From: an archaeon
GTDB taxonomy: Archaea; Micrarchaeota; Micrarchaeia; Anstonellales; Bilamarchaeaceae
Assembly (NCBI GenBank): GCA_020053355.1
Contig: JAGVNI010000018.1
Location: forward strand, 30,904-94,903
Length of the DNA: 64,000 nt
Reading direction: 5' to 3'
The notes under the pieces are model-generated. The model searched no databases, was not told the origin of the DNA, and saw only the letters and a program-made list of their open reading frames with translations. A program made the translations under genes and the position numbers. This document shows positions 1 through 7,097 of this stretch, in pieces (within the stretch, counting starts at the first letter, position 1; each line of letters starts with the position of its first letter).

Positions 1-468
1 GTGCTCGCAGGTTCGGTGAAAGGCATCGCAGAGCTGGTCACCAAGACCGGCCTCGTCAATGTCGACTTCGCCGACCTCCGGACAATACTCACAGACGGCG
101 GCTTCGCGGTCATCGGCCTTGGCGAAGCGTCGCTGGACGCGAAGAAAGAGGACCGCGCCAGGGTGGCGGTGGAGACCGCCCTGAACTCCCCGCTCCTCGA
201 TGCGGATGTCAGCACATCGACTAAAGCGCTCATCAACGTTATTGGCGGGGAGGACATGAGCCTCAAGGAATCCGAATACGTGGTCTCCGAGACCGCGGGC
301 CGGATCAACCCGAATGCCCACATCATCTGGGGCTCGCGGATAGATGACAACATAAAAAAATCTTCCATGCGAGTCCTTGTGGTGCTGGCAGGGGTCCGTT
401 TCCCCAAATACGTCCTGAGGCAGGCCGGGGATTCGGAAGAGAGCCTTGACCTGGACATCATAGGCTGA
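1..468 (+). CDS. ftsZ: Cell division GTPase FtsZ, C-terminal part (cut by window edge)
   Basis: This is the last ~155 residues of the tubulin-like GTPase that forms the division ring. The GTPase domain lies outside the window. What is visible is the end of the core and the C-terminal domain: VNVDFADLRTILTDGG, GLGEA, SPLLDADVSTSTKALINV, GGEDMSLKE, IIWGSRID and VLVVLAGVRFP, all typical of FtsZ. The first codon is GTG, but this is simply where the window begins. The neighbours secE and spt5 follow at once, a common archaeal order. The tail after the core is short, ending in a few acidic residues. Confidence 0.93.
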   Translation: MLAGSVKGIAELVTKTGLVNVDFADLRTILTDGGFAVIGLGEASLDAKKEDRARVAVETALNSPLLDADVSTSTKALINVIGGEDMSLKESEYVVSETAGRINPNAHIIWGSRIDDNIKKSSMRVLVVLAGVRFPKYVLRQAGDSEESLDLDIIG

Positions 469-486
469 ACAGATTAGGTGGTATAT

Positions 487-666
487 TTGGAGATTGCTGA
501 ACTCGTGAAAAGATGCATCAGGATAATCTACATTTCCCGCAAGCCCACTCCGGCGGAATACGCCAAGGTGGCAAAGGTCACGGCCGCAGGAATGCTGCTT
601 TTCGGCCTGACGGGATTCATAATATCCGCGATATCGAATTTCGTGAACTCGTTCATGCTAGGGTGA
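487..666 (+). CDS. secE: Preprotein translocase subunit SecE (Sec61 gamma)
   Basis: A small single-span subunit that clamps SecY in the membrane. It has an amphipathic helix, the conserved ISRKPTPAEYAKVAK segment, and one transmembrane helix around residues 33-55 (TAAGMLLFGLTGFIISAIS). I choose TTG at 487 because AGGTG at 476-480 lies six bases upstream, as before most genes here. GTG at 478 is in frame and would add three residues, but it overlaps that ribosome site. It lies between ftsZ and spt5, a conserved archaeal arrangement. Confidence 0.88.
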   Translation: MEIAELVKRCIRIIYISRKPTPAEYAKVAKVTAAGMLLFGLTGFIISAISNFVNSFMLG

Positions 667-670
667 AATT

Positions 671-1126
671 ATGATCCACACCATTCGCGTCACCTCCGGA
701 CAGGAGAAGATAATCGCCGAGATACTGATGAAGAAAGCGCGCGCAGAGAAGCTGGACGTCTACTCCATAGTGCATGTGGAGAACGTGAAGGGCTACCTCT
801 TCGTCGAGGCGAATGACGAGAACACGCTTGTCAAATTAATCCAGAAAGTGAAGCACGTGAAAGGCTTCCTGAAAAGGGCGGTCACCGTGCAGGAAATCGA
901 GAACCTTGTCAAGGCGGAGAAGCAGCCGACCCTCATAATCGAGCCGGGAGACACCGTGGAGATGTCGTCCGGCCCGTTCAAGGGCGAGCGGGCGAAAGTC
1001 ATCAAGCTTGACGAGGCCAAGGACGAGATAACCGTGGAGCTAGTCGAAGTCGCGGTGCCGATTCCCGTGACGGTGAAAAGCAAGATGGTCCGCCTGTTCC
1101 AGAAGGCGGGCGCAGGCGACGACTAG
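671..1126 (+). CDS. spt5: Transcription elongation factor Spt5 (NusG homologue)
   Basis: This processivity factor bridges the RNA polymerase clamp. Residues 1-80 form the NGN domain (TIRVTSGQEKIIAEILMKKA, then VKGYLFVEA). Residues ~92-130 form a KOW domain with the signature PGDTVEMSSGPFKGERAKV. At 151 aa it matches archaeal Spt5, which has one KOW domain. It starts 5 nt after secE and is probably co-transcribed with it. Confidence 0.95.
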   Translation: MIHTIRVTSGQEKIIAEILMKKARAEKLDVYSIVHVENVKGYLFVEANDENTLVKLIQKVKHVKGFLKRAVTVQEIENLVKAEKQPTLIIEPGDTVEMSSGPFKGERAKVIKLDEAKDEITVELVEVAVPIPVTVKSKMVRLFQKAGAGDD

Positions 1127-1139
1127 AGGCCATTTCTTT

Positions 1140-2273
1140 TTAAGGTTTTTTCGAAGGCCCAGCCTGGGCTTTCTGCTTCGCCTTGTTATCCGGAGCGGGC
1201 GCATTGTACAAGACGCGCACCGGGAACGGGATGTTGATGTCGTTCTTCTTGAACGCGTAGAACAGCTCGCGGTTGACCTCCTTGAGGATGGCGAACCGGT
1301 TCACGTACCCCTTCACATTGTATCCGAATTTGAAATTGAGCGAGTAGTCCCCGAACGAGTCGAAACGGACCCAGACCGATTGCTCGTCCAGAACCGGGTC
1401 GGATTTGCCGACCGAGCGCAGCGTATCGAAGATGATTTTCTCCACGCTGTCGATGTCTTCCCGGTAATCCACCCCTATTGAGTATGCGAGCCCGCTCTGC
1501 TCGTTCGGGGTCGAGAAGTTCTCGAGGATTGAATTCGACAGCTTGGAATTCGGGACGATGACCTCGTTGTTCATGGGCGTAATCAGCCTGGTCGTGCGCC
1601 ACCCTATCTGCTTCACCGACCCCTCGACCCCGTTTTCGAGCTTCACATAGTCCTCTTCGCGGAACGGCTTGTCGACAAGTATGTGCACGCCCGCAAAAAA
1701 GTTGCCGAGCGTGTCCTGCAGGGCAAGCGCCACCGCAAGGCCTCCCACTCCGAGGCCGGTGATTATCGCCCCGGTCTCGAACCCGAGCCGCTGCAGGATG
1801 AATACCGCGAATATGAGCACGATGGACACGCGGACTACGTTCCGGACGAATGGGAACACCTCGCTGTCCCGGACCTTCCTCTTGTCGGTCCGTATCTCAA
1901 GGCCATACCATATCAGAACGGCGTTTGCAAGCGAGCTGAGGAGGAAGCCCGCTATCGCGGTCATCACGAGGGTGTATATCTCGAACTCGCCCAACCCCTC
2001 CACGATAATGTCGGGGTAGACGCTTTCAAGCGATATCCAAAGCGACGTCACTATTGAAATGACCGGCAGGTAACTCCCGAGGACCTTCAGGATGCGGTCA
2101 TCGAGAGTCGTTTTCGTCTTGCCGACAAGGAATCCCAGGACCTTGAGGAAGAATACCAATATCGCATCCAGCGTTATGGCCAGTAACGCAAGGAGGATGA
2201 CGAAAGCCGTTATGTGCCCGCCGGGCAGTGCCAGAAGGTCCTCCAGGTAAGGTATGGTGAATCCAAGAATCAT
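1140..2273 (-). CDS. mscS: Small-conductance mechanosensitive channel, MscS family
   Basis: A pressure-relief channel of the cell membrane. Several hydrophobic helices occupy the first ~165 residues. The pore helix is the Gly/Ala-rich stretch GLGVGGLAVALALQDTLGNF (~175-195). The beta domain follows (EEDYVKLENGVEGSVKQIGWRTT), with NNEVIVPNSKLSNS and then the C-terminal alpha/beta domain. The last ~20 residues are Lys/Ala/Pro-rich and probably disordered. A TATA-like stretch on the minus strand near 2300 could be its promoter. It converges with spt5. Confidence 0.93.
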   Translation of the reverse strand: MILGFTIPYLEDLLALPGGHITAFVILLALLAITLDAILVFFLKVLGFLVGKTKTTLDDRILKVLGSYLPVISIVTSLWISLESVYPDIIVEGLGEFEIYTLVMTAIAGFLLSSLANAVLIWYGLEIRTDKRKVRDSEVFPFVRNVVRVSIVLIFAVFILQRLGFETGAIITGLGVGGLAVALALQDTLGNFFAGVHILVDKPFREEDYVKLENGVEGSVKQIGWRTTRLITPMNNEVIVPNSKLSNSILENFSTPNEQSGLAYSIGVDYREDIDSVEKIIFDTLRSVGKSDPVLDEQSVWVRFDSFGDYSLNFKFGYNVKGYVNRFAILKEVNRELFYAFKKNDINIPFPVRVLYNAPAPDNKAKQKAQAGPSKKP

Positions 2274-2337
2274 GGGTTTATCTGGAAGCCTAAAATTTAA
2301 AAAGTGTTTCCGGCCTTTTGGGTATGCTAATTTGAAC

Positions 2338-2408
2338 GCGATCGTAGTCTAGTGGTAGGATCTGAGCTTCCCAAGCTCATGACCCGGGTCCGAATCCCGG
2401 CGGTCGCA
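2338..2408 (+). tRNA. tRNA-Gly (anticodon CCC)
   Basis: Cloverleaf read directly. The acceptor stem is GCGATCG/CGGTCGC with discriminator A. The D arm begins GTCT. The anticodon stem TGAGC/GCTCA holds the loop TTCCCAA, giving CCC. The T stem is CCGGG/CCCGG. There is no intron and CCA is not encoded. The T loop reads TCCGAAT, so position 55 is C instead of the nearly universal T. Confidence 0.93.
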
Positions 2409-2430
2409 ATTTTTTCCGCAGAAAAAATTG
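2407..2430 (+). terminator. Hairpin terminator of tRNA-Gly
   Basis: A perfect 10-bp inverted repeat, CAATTTTTTC and GAAAAAATTG, with loop CGCA. It begins at the last bases of the tRNA. The U-rich stem and its position suggest 3'-end formation. A second hairpin, GGGAAGC/GCTTCCC, follows near 2437-2453. Confidence 0.5.
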
Positions 2431-2589
2431 GGACACGGGAAGCATCGCTTCCCTATGCCGCATTTTATTATGATAAAAAATCGGATTCCATCGCATCGCT
2501 CATGATGGCCGCAACTTTTTTTCATAAAATCCGCGTGCAACGCGCGCTGATGCATGTAAAATCCTGGAAAATTTGGCAAAATGGCACAA

Positions 2590-2600
2590 ACCTTTTTATT
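2590..2600 (+). promoter_or_regulatory. Possible TATA box for the 21-residue peptide gene
   Basis: A CCTTTTTATTC stretch about 40 nt before the small ORF at 2636, in otherwise mixed sequence. GAGGTG at 2623-2628 would be the ribosome site of the resulting transcript. Confidence 0.4.
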
Positions 2601-2635
2601 CTTTCAGTCATCATCTCCGGATGAGGTGAAAAATA

Positions 2636-2701
2636 ATGGCTTCAAAAAAGAAGGTTGTGAAGAAGAAACCAGTGAAGAAATCCGGAAAGAAGAAGAGATA
2701 A
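2636..2701 (+). CDS. 21-residue lysine-rich peptide
   Basis: A tiny ORF starting MASKKKVVKKK and ending KKSGKKKR; 12 of its 21 residues are Lys or Arg. Three signals suggest it is real: GAGGTG 7 nt before the ATG, a TATA-like box upstream, and a perfect hairpin with flanking T runs just after the stop. I know no family for it. The composition resembles the basic tails of histones or ribosomal proteins, so nucleic-acid binding is a reasonable guess, but nothing in the sequence proves a function. Confidence 0.6.
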   Translation: MASKKKVVKKKPVKKSGKKKR

Positions 2702-2708
2702 TTTTTTT

Positions 2709-2728
2709 ATGGGCGCATCCGCGCCCAT
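2709..2728 (+). terminator. Hairpin terminator after the lysine-rich peptide gene
   Basis: A perfect inverted repeat, ATGGGCGC and GCGCCCAT, with loop ATCC. A run of seven T precedes it and a T-rich stretch follows. It lies 8 nt after the peptide stop codon. It could also serve glyA, which converges on it. Confidence 0.65.
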
Positions 2729-2758
2729 CTGATTTTATTCAATCTTCATTTTTTTTCC

Positions 2759-3991
2759 TCATTTATATATCGGGAACTTCCCGCAAAGCTCCTCCACTTC
2801 GCCCCTGACCTTCAGTTTCAGTTCCAAGTCGTTCGGTTTTTCTATGACCCGGACAATCATCTGGGCGACCTGTTTCATCTCGCTCTCCATCATGCCGCGC
2901 GTCGTCAATGCCGCTGTCCCTACCCGGAGGCCGCTCGTGACGAATGGCGGGCGGGGGTCGTAAGGAATCGAATTCCGGTTGGTGATGATGCCGGCTTCTT
3001 CGAGCGCCATCTGCGCTTCCTTGCCCGTTATGCCCTTGGGCGTGAGGTCCACGAGCACCAAGTGCGTCTGAGTCCCCCCGGCCACGAGGCGCAGGCCGCT
3101 TGCCGCCAATTCGTCTGTCAGCGCCTTCGCGTTCCTGACAATCTGCGCGGCGTATGTCTTGAACTCAGGCTGCAACGCTTCCTGGAAGCAGACCGCCTTG
3201 CCAGCGATGCAATGCTCGAGCGGCCCGCCTTGCATGCCCGGAAACACCGCCTTGTCGATTTTCTGCGCATTGGCCTCGGGGCACATGATCATCGCGCCGC
3301 GGGGGCCGCGGAGCGTCTTGTGCGTCGTAGTCGTTATTATGTCCGCATACTTTGCCGGGGACGGATAGACCCCGCCAGCCACCAGGCCGGCGAAATGGCT
3401 TATGTCCGCCATCATGGTTGCGCCGACTTCGTCGCATATCTCCCTGAACGCCTTGAAGTCGATTATCAGCGGGTATGCCGTGTATCCGCAGATTATCAGT
3501 TTCGGCTTTTCCTCAAGCGCCCTCTTCCTTATGGCGTCATAATCCAGCGCCTCCGTTTTCTTATCGACTGTATAAGCGCATGGCTTGAACCATTTGCCTG
3601 AAAAGTTCACTGGGGAGCCATGTGTCAGGTGGCCCCCGTTAGCCAGGTCCAGCCCCATGAATTTGTCCCCGACATCAAGGAACGCGAAGAATGCCGCGAT
3701 GTTGGCCGAAGCGCCGGCATGGGGCTGCACATTGGCATGGCCCACCTGAAACAGCCTCTTCGCTCTTTCGATGGCGAGCAGCTCTATCTCATCCACGAAC
3801 ATGTTGCCGGCATAGTACCTTTTCTTCGGGTAGCCTTCGGCGTACTTGTTCGTCAGGACCGAGCCCGTGGCTTCCATGACCGCCCTGCTCGCGTAGTTCT
3901 CGGACGCAATCAGCCTCAGGGTCTTTTTCTGGTAATCCATCTCCTTCTCAATCAGTCCGAACACTGCGCCGTCAGTTTGCTTAAGCGACAT
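2759..3991 (-). CDS. glyA: Serine hydroxymethyltransferase
   Basis: This PLP enzyme converts serine and a tetrahydro(methano)pterin to glycine and the methylene cofactor. Recognisable parts are LIASENYAS, the [11 protein letters not shown] segment, [12 protein letters not shown] and the PLP-lysine motif [13 protein letters not shown]. Length is ~410 aa, normal for the family. I start at MSLKQTDG because GAGGT lies 6-7 nt before that ATG; an in-frame start ten codons upstream lacks a site. Which pterin it uses cannot be told from sequence. A tRNA-Ser gene lies upstream on the other strand. Confidence 0.96.
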   Translation of the reverse strand: MSLKQTDGAVFGLIEKEMDYQKKTLRLIASENYASRAVMEATGSVLTNKYAEGYPKKRYYAGNMFVDEIELLAIERAKRLFQVGHANVQPHAGASANIAAFFAFLDVGDKFMGLDLANGGHLTHGSPVNFSGKWFKPCAYTVDKKTEALDYDAIRKRALEEKPKLIICGYTAYPLIIDFKAFREICDEVGATMMADISHFAGLVAGGVYPSPAKYADIITTTTHKTLRGPRGAMIMCPEANAQKIDKAVFPGMQGGPLEHCIAGKAVCFQEALQPEFKTYAAQIVRNAKALTDELAASGLRLVAGGTQTHLVLVDLTPKGITGKEAQMALEEAGIITNRNSIPYDPRPPFVTSGLRVGTAALTTRGMMESEMKQVAQMIVRVIEKPNDLELKLKVRGEVEELCGKFPIYK

Positions 3992-4116
3992 GATACGACC
4001 TCTCAAACCGGAAATCGCCACAAATCATTTTAAATCAATCGAGCCAACTCAATACTATTTCGACTTCTGTCGAGTTATCATGGCGGCTTGCCATGACATC
4101 CATCGTGCAATCGATT

Positions 4117-4251
4117 GCCGACGTCGCATAACCTGGTAGTGCGCACGCCTGGAAATTTCAGGAAATAGCATCCCTGTTTTGGGCCGCCTTTTCCTAAAAG
4201 GCGGAAAGCGTGTTCCCTCGTGGATCAGGAGTTCAAATCTCCTCGTCGGCG
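4117..4251 (+). tRNA. tRNA-Ser (anticodon GGA) with 52-nt intron
   Basis: The acceptor stem is GCCGACG/CGTCGGC with discriminator G. The D arm is GCAT/GTGC. The anticodon stem CACGC/GCGTG surrounds the loop CTGGAA + A, giving GGA at 4151-4153. The extra arm of 14 nt has a TCC/GGA stem, the class II feature of tRNA-Ser. The T arm is AGGAG-TTCAAAT-CTCCT. The intron is 4155-4206, at the canonical site between positions 37 and 38. It holds a 9-bp hairpin, CCGCCTTTT/AAAAGGCGG. Confidence 0.9.
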
Positions 4252-4490
4252 ATTCTTTTTATCAAACCAGACGAGGGCCGTGGCAGAATCGTCTGCCGCG
4301 CAACCTCGTCGGCGTTCCCCACTTTTAGGAAAAGTGGGGTCAAAACCGGCCGAGTGCCTCGCTGCGCTCGGCTATTCTTTTCTTCATGCAAACGACGAGG
4401 GCAATGACCGGTACGCCGGTCATTCAACCTCGTCGGTCAAACGACGAGGGCAATGACCGGTCCGCCGGTCATTCAACCTCGTCGGCGATT
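4244..4490 (+). repeat. Palindromic cluster with repeated copies of the tRNA-Ser 3' end
   Basis: The tRNA 3' terminus CCTCGTCGGCG recurs, exactly or nearly, near 4302, 4428 and 4476. Each copy closes a stem whose other strand is ACGAGG. Two units starting at 4389 and 4438 form a 49-bp tandem repeat differing at one base in the loop; each contains an inner stem AATGACCGG/CCGGTCATT. Other hairpins inside are GGCAGA/TCTGCC (~4282), CCCCACTTTT/AAAAGTGGGG (4317-4339) and GCCGAG/CTCGGC (4349-4372). Confidence 0.8.
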
Positions 4491-4814
4491 TTTTTTAAAT
4501 TCGTCCGCGTTCTCCTTTCCATAAGCCGTAGCGAAGGCAAGCCCGAAAAGAACCAACGCCGGGGCGCAGCAGATTCCAGAGCCCCCGCCCATCGCCCCGT
4601 AATCCTGGCTGGCAATCTCGACGCATTCATTCCGGCACTTATAATAAGAGTTGTAATCCGCGGCAGCTACGGAGCAATCCTGCACCCCTTCGTCCCAATC
4701 GCCGTTCATCCTGGCGCAGCAGCCCTGCTGGCATTGCGCCAGCTTCACATCGCTTTCCTCGAATTGCGCTGCCGCAAGCCCGGCAATAAGCAGAACGAGG
4801 ATTACGCATTTCAT
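4473..4814 (-). CDS. Small exported Cys-rich membrane protein
   Basis: A 113-residue protein of unknown function. A signal peptide (MKCVILVLLIAGLAAAQ) is followed by a Cys-rich external segment with CQQGCC and CRNEC, then a hydrophobic helix (APALVLFGLAFATAYG) and a basic end. The eight or so Cys residues suggest disulfides. AGGGGGC lies before the ATG and a TATA-like TTTAAA lies upstream, shared with the divergent gene at 4877. The last codons (NRRRG) and the stop fall inside the palindromic repeat cluster, so the C-terminus may have been rewritten by that repeat. Confidence 0.72.
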   Translation of the reverse strand: MKCVILVLLIAGLAAAQFEESDVKLAQCQQGCCARMNGDWDEGVQDCSVAAADYNSYYKCRNECVEIASQDYGAMGGGSGICCAPALVLFGLAFATAYGKENADEFKKNRRRG

Positions 4815-4876
4815 GCAGCCCCCTTTCTTCCCGAAAACTATTTAAACTTGCCAATCTTAGTATCTGCGGTGTCCAA

Positions 4877-5494
4877 TTGAGATTCATCGTCGTTTTCTGC
4901 CTTCTGTCAATGCTTGTCGTATCCGGTTGCATCTCCCCGCCAGCGGGCCAGCAGGGGAACCCGCAGCCGAACCAGACGGCTAACAAGACATGCAGGACCG
5001 TGATTGACGAAGTGCCGGACACGAAAGAGCAATGCGGCGACATCACTTTTTCCGAACCCGTCTGCAATATGAGGAACTTGAACTATTCGGTCACCCGCCC
5101 GCCCAAAGTCGACCTTTGCATAAGCGACGGCGTCTGCCTGGGGAAACCTCTCGGGGACTGCCAGGGTTGCGCCAAGGCTATGACCCGGTGCATACTCCAG
5201 GTGCACAACACCGAGTCCCAAAAAACCGGCTCATGGACGGTCGGTGCGAATTTCTCGATTGGAAACTTCGGATTCAACAAGGACCCGATAACCCGCACAA
5301 TCGGCCCGAACCAGACCGCTGATTTCGACTTCAACCAGATATACACCCCCGACTATCCAATCAACTCGGCATCCTGCTCGCTAGCCGTTATATCCGAACC
5401 CACCATAGAGGACTGCATCCAGGTCACACGGACCAAGACCGAGTGCAGGAATGTCACCAGCACGACTAAAATCCAGCGCGAAGTCTGTGAATGA
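4877..5494 (+). CDS. Cys-rich lipoprotein of unknown function
   Basis: 205 residues. A signal peptide ends in the lipobox-like VVSGC, followed by a Pro/Gln/Asn linker (PPAGQQGNPQPNQTANKT). The external domain contains about a dozen Cys residues and several N-x-T/S sites, suggesting a disulfide-bonded, possibly glycosylated surface protein. TTG at 4877 is preceded by GGTG with 5 nt spacing. It is divergent from the gene at 4473. I do not recognise a family. Confidence 0.75.
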   Translation: MRFIVVFCLLSMLVVSGCISPPAGQQGNPQPNQTANKTCRTVIDEVPDTKEQCGDITFSEPVCNMRNLNYSVTRPPKVDLCISDGVCLGKPLGDCQGCAKAMTRCILQVHNTESQKTGSWTVGANFSIGNFGFNKDPITRTIGPNQTADFDFNQIYTPDYPINSASCSLAVISEPTIEDCIQVTRTKTECRNVTSTTKIQREVCE

Positions 5495-5579
5495 TTTTTG
5501 GCATGCGTGTCCAAGAAGGGGGCTGGCGGAAGCCCACCAATAAATCCCTTTCTCTTCCTTAACCTTCCTGGTGCCCCAA

Positions 5580-6722
5580 TTGCTAATCAGCCTGGTCTAT
5601 TCAGAAATCATGATAAAAGGCGGCAACCGCCGCTTCTTCGAAAGCCTTCTTGTAAGGAACGTCCTCGCCAACCTTGGCGGCGGGGAATTCAAGGTGCGCA
5701 AGGAGTCGGGCCGCATCCTTCTCAAATCGGAAAAGTTCACTGACGAAACGGCGGCCCGCAACATCATCTCAAAGACGTTCGGGGTGGACTCCCTCTCATT
5801 TCCCGTCCAATCGATTGCGGACATCAAGGAAATCGAGGCCGCCGTCCTTGCCGGTTCTGGCGCGCTCTCCGGCAAATCCATCAAGGTCGACACGAAACGG
5901 TCCGATAAGGGGTTCCCCATGACCTCGCCGCAGGTGAATTCCATTGTCGGGCGCGCGCTCGTGGAAGCCGGCTGCAGCGTGGACCTTGACAATCCGGACG
6001 TGACGGTATCCATCGAGATACTCCCCGGGCGGGCCCTGATATTCACCGAGAAGTTCCGGGGCCCGAGCGGCCTTCCTGTGGGCTCAAGCGGAAACGTGCT
6101 CTCCCTCCTCTCAGGGGGGATTGATTCGCCGGTCTCGTCCTGGATGATGATGAAACGGGGGTGCGTGGTGGATTTCCTGCACCTACACCAATCTCCGACG
6201 AACCGGGAAGTCATGGACTCGAAGATGGCCCGCATCCTGCGGACATTGCGCGCATTCTCGCCCGCCCCGCTGCGCATACATGTCGCTCCTTATACGGAAT
6301 TCTACAAGCGCAGCATGGCGCTGGACCCTAAAATCGAGCTCGTCGTCTTCCGGCGCTTCCTTTACCACATGGCAAACTCGCTGGCGGCAAAGCACGGTTA
6401 CAAGGGGGTCGTCAGCGGCGACAGCGTGGGCCAGGTCGCCTCCCAGACCCTGGACAATATTTTTGCAAGCGATGGCGCATCGGAAATCCCGGTCTTCCGT
6501 CCGCTTGCCGGCTTCAACAAGCAGGAAATCATCGACGTCGCGAGGAAAATCGGAACTTTCGAGCCTTCAATCGAGCCTTACAAGGACTGCTGCTCGCTAG
6601 TCGCGCAGAAGAGGCCCTCGACCCGCGTCCAGCCGGATTTGGCCATGAAAGCGGAGCAGGATATCGGCATCAATGATATCGTCGAAAAAACGCTGACGCA
6701 GACCGAAATATTCGAAATCTGA
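5580..6722 (+). CDS. thiI: tRNA 4-thiouridine synthetase ThiI
   Basis: ThiI adenylates and thiolates U8 of tRNA. Residues 1-60 match the N-terminal ferredoxin-like part (LVYSEIMIKGGNRRFFE). A THUMP domain extends to ~165. A PP-loop ATPase follows with SGGIDSP near residue 180. The C-terminal motifs include SGDSVGQVASQTLDN and CCSLVAQKRPST. There is no rhodanese extension. GTG at 5571 is in frame, but GGTG at 5570-5573 with 6 nt spacing points to TTG at 5580 as start. Transcribed alone; it converges with the DUF202 gene. Confidence 0.92.
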   Translation: MLISLVYSEIMIKGGNRRFFESLLVRNVLANLGGGEFKVRKESGRILLKSEKFTDETAARNIISKTFGVDSLSFPVQSIADIKEIEAAVLAGSGALSGKSIKVDTKRSDKGFPMTSPQVNSIVGRALVEAGCSVDLDNPDVTVSIEILPGRALIFTEKFRGPSGLPVGSSGNVLSLLSGGIDSPVSSWMMMKRGCVVDFLHLHQSPTNREVMDSKMARILRTLRAFSPAPLRIHVAPYTEFYKRSMALDPKIELVVFRRFLYHMANSLAAKHGYKGVVSGDSVGQVASQTLDNIFASDGASEIPVFRPLAGFNKQEIIDVARKIGTFEPSIEPYKDCCSLVAQKRPSTRVQPDLAMKAEQDIGINDIVEKTLTQTEIFEI

Positions 6723-6734
6723 CCCAGCCGGGGC

Positions 6735-7034
6735 TCATTTCTTTTTCTTGAAGCTGAAGATGCCCAGGGTGATTTTGTCTATCACTTCCATGGATTTCCG
6801 GTGGTTGTAAACGCCGTAAGCGATGAAAATTAGCGAAACCGCCACGGTCGCATATCCGACGTAATGGAACGGCCCCTCGGGGAAATACCCCAGGAAAAAG
6901 AAGCCGCCGAGAATCATGCTCATGCCTGTCCTTATGTAAGCGAGATATGTCCTTTCCTCCGCGAGCCTGGTCCTTTCGATTGCCAATTCGTCACGAAGGA
7001 TGAGATCCGTATCCGGGTGTTTCTCGTATGGCAT
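6735..7034 (-). CDS. DUF202 small membrane protein
   Basis: 99 residues. The N-terminal signature LAIERTRLAEERTYLAYIRTGMS is characteristic of DUF202. Two hydrophobic helices follow (SMILGGFFFLGYF and YATVAVSLIFIAYGVYN), then a Lys-rich cytoplasmic end. The family function is not established. It converges with thiI, with 12 nt between the stops. Confidence 0.85.
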   Translation of the reverse strand: MPYEKHPDTDLILRDELAIERTRLAEERTYLAYIRTGMSMILGGFFFLGYFPEGPFHYVGYATVAVSLIFIAYGVYNHRKSMEVIDKITLGIFSFKKKK

Positions 7035-7078
7035 GACCTGATTGATTTGGCAAGGTTAAATAAGATGGCCTGGTGGCC

Positions 7079-7091
7079 GGGGGGGGGGGGG
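7079..7091 (+). repeat. Homopolymer of 13 G
   Basis: Thirteen consecutive G residues just beyond the stop codon of the minus-strand gene at 7098, where the transcript would carry poly-C. Such tracts slip during replication and sequencing, so the exact length is uncertain. Confidence 0.9.
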
Positions 7092-7097
7092 CGCGGC

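Noticed and set aside
4386..4490. Tandem repeats that could suggest a CRISPR array
   Set aside because: Only two 49-bp units, no unique spacers between them, strong internal dyads, and no cas genes nearby.
4386..4880. A plus-strand frame through the palindromic cluster
   Set aside because: It begins in repeats, lacks a ribosome site, and overlaps the signal-peptide gene on the minus strand.
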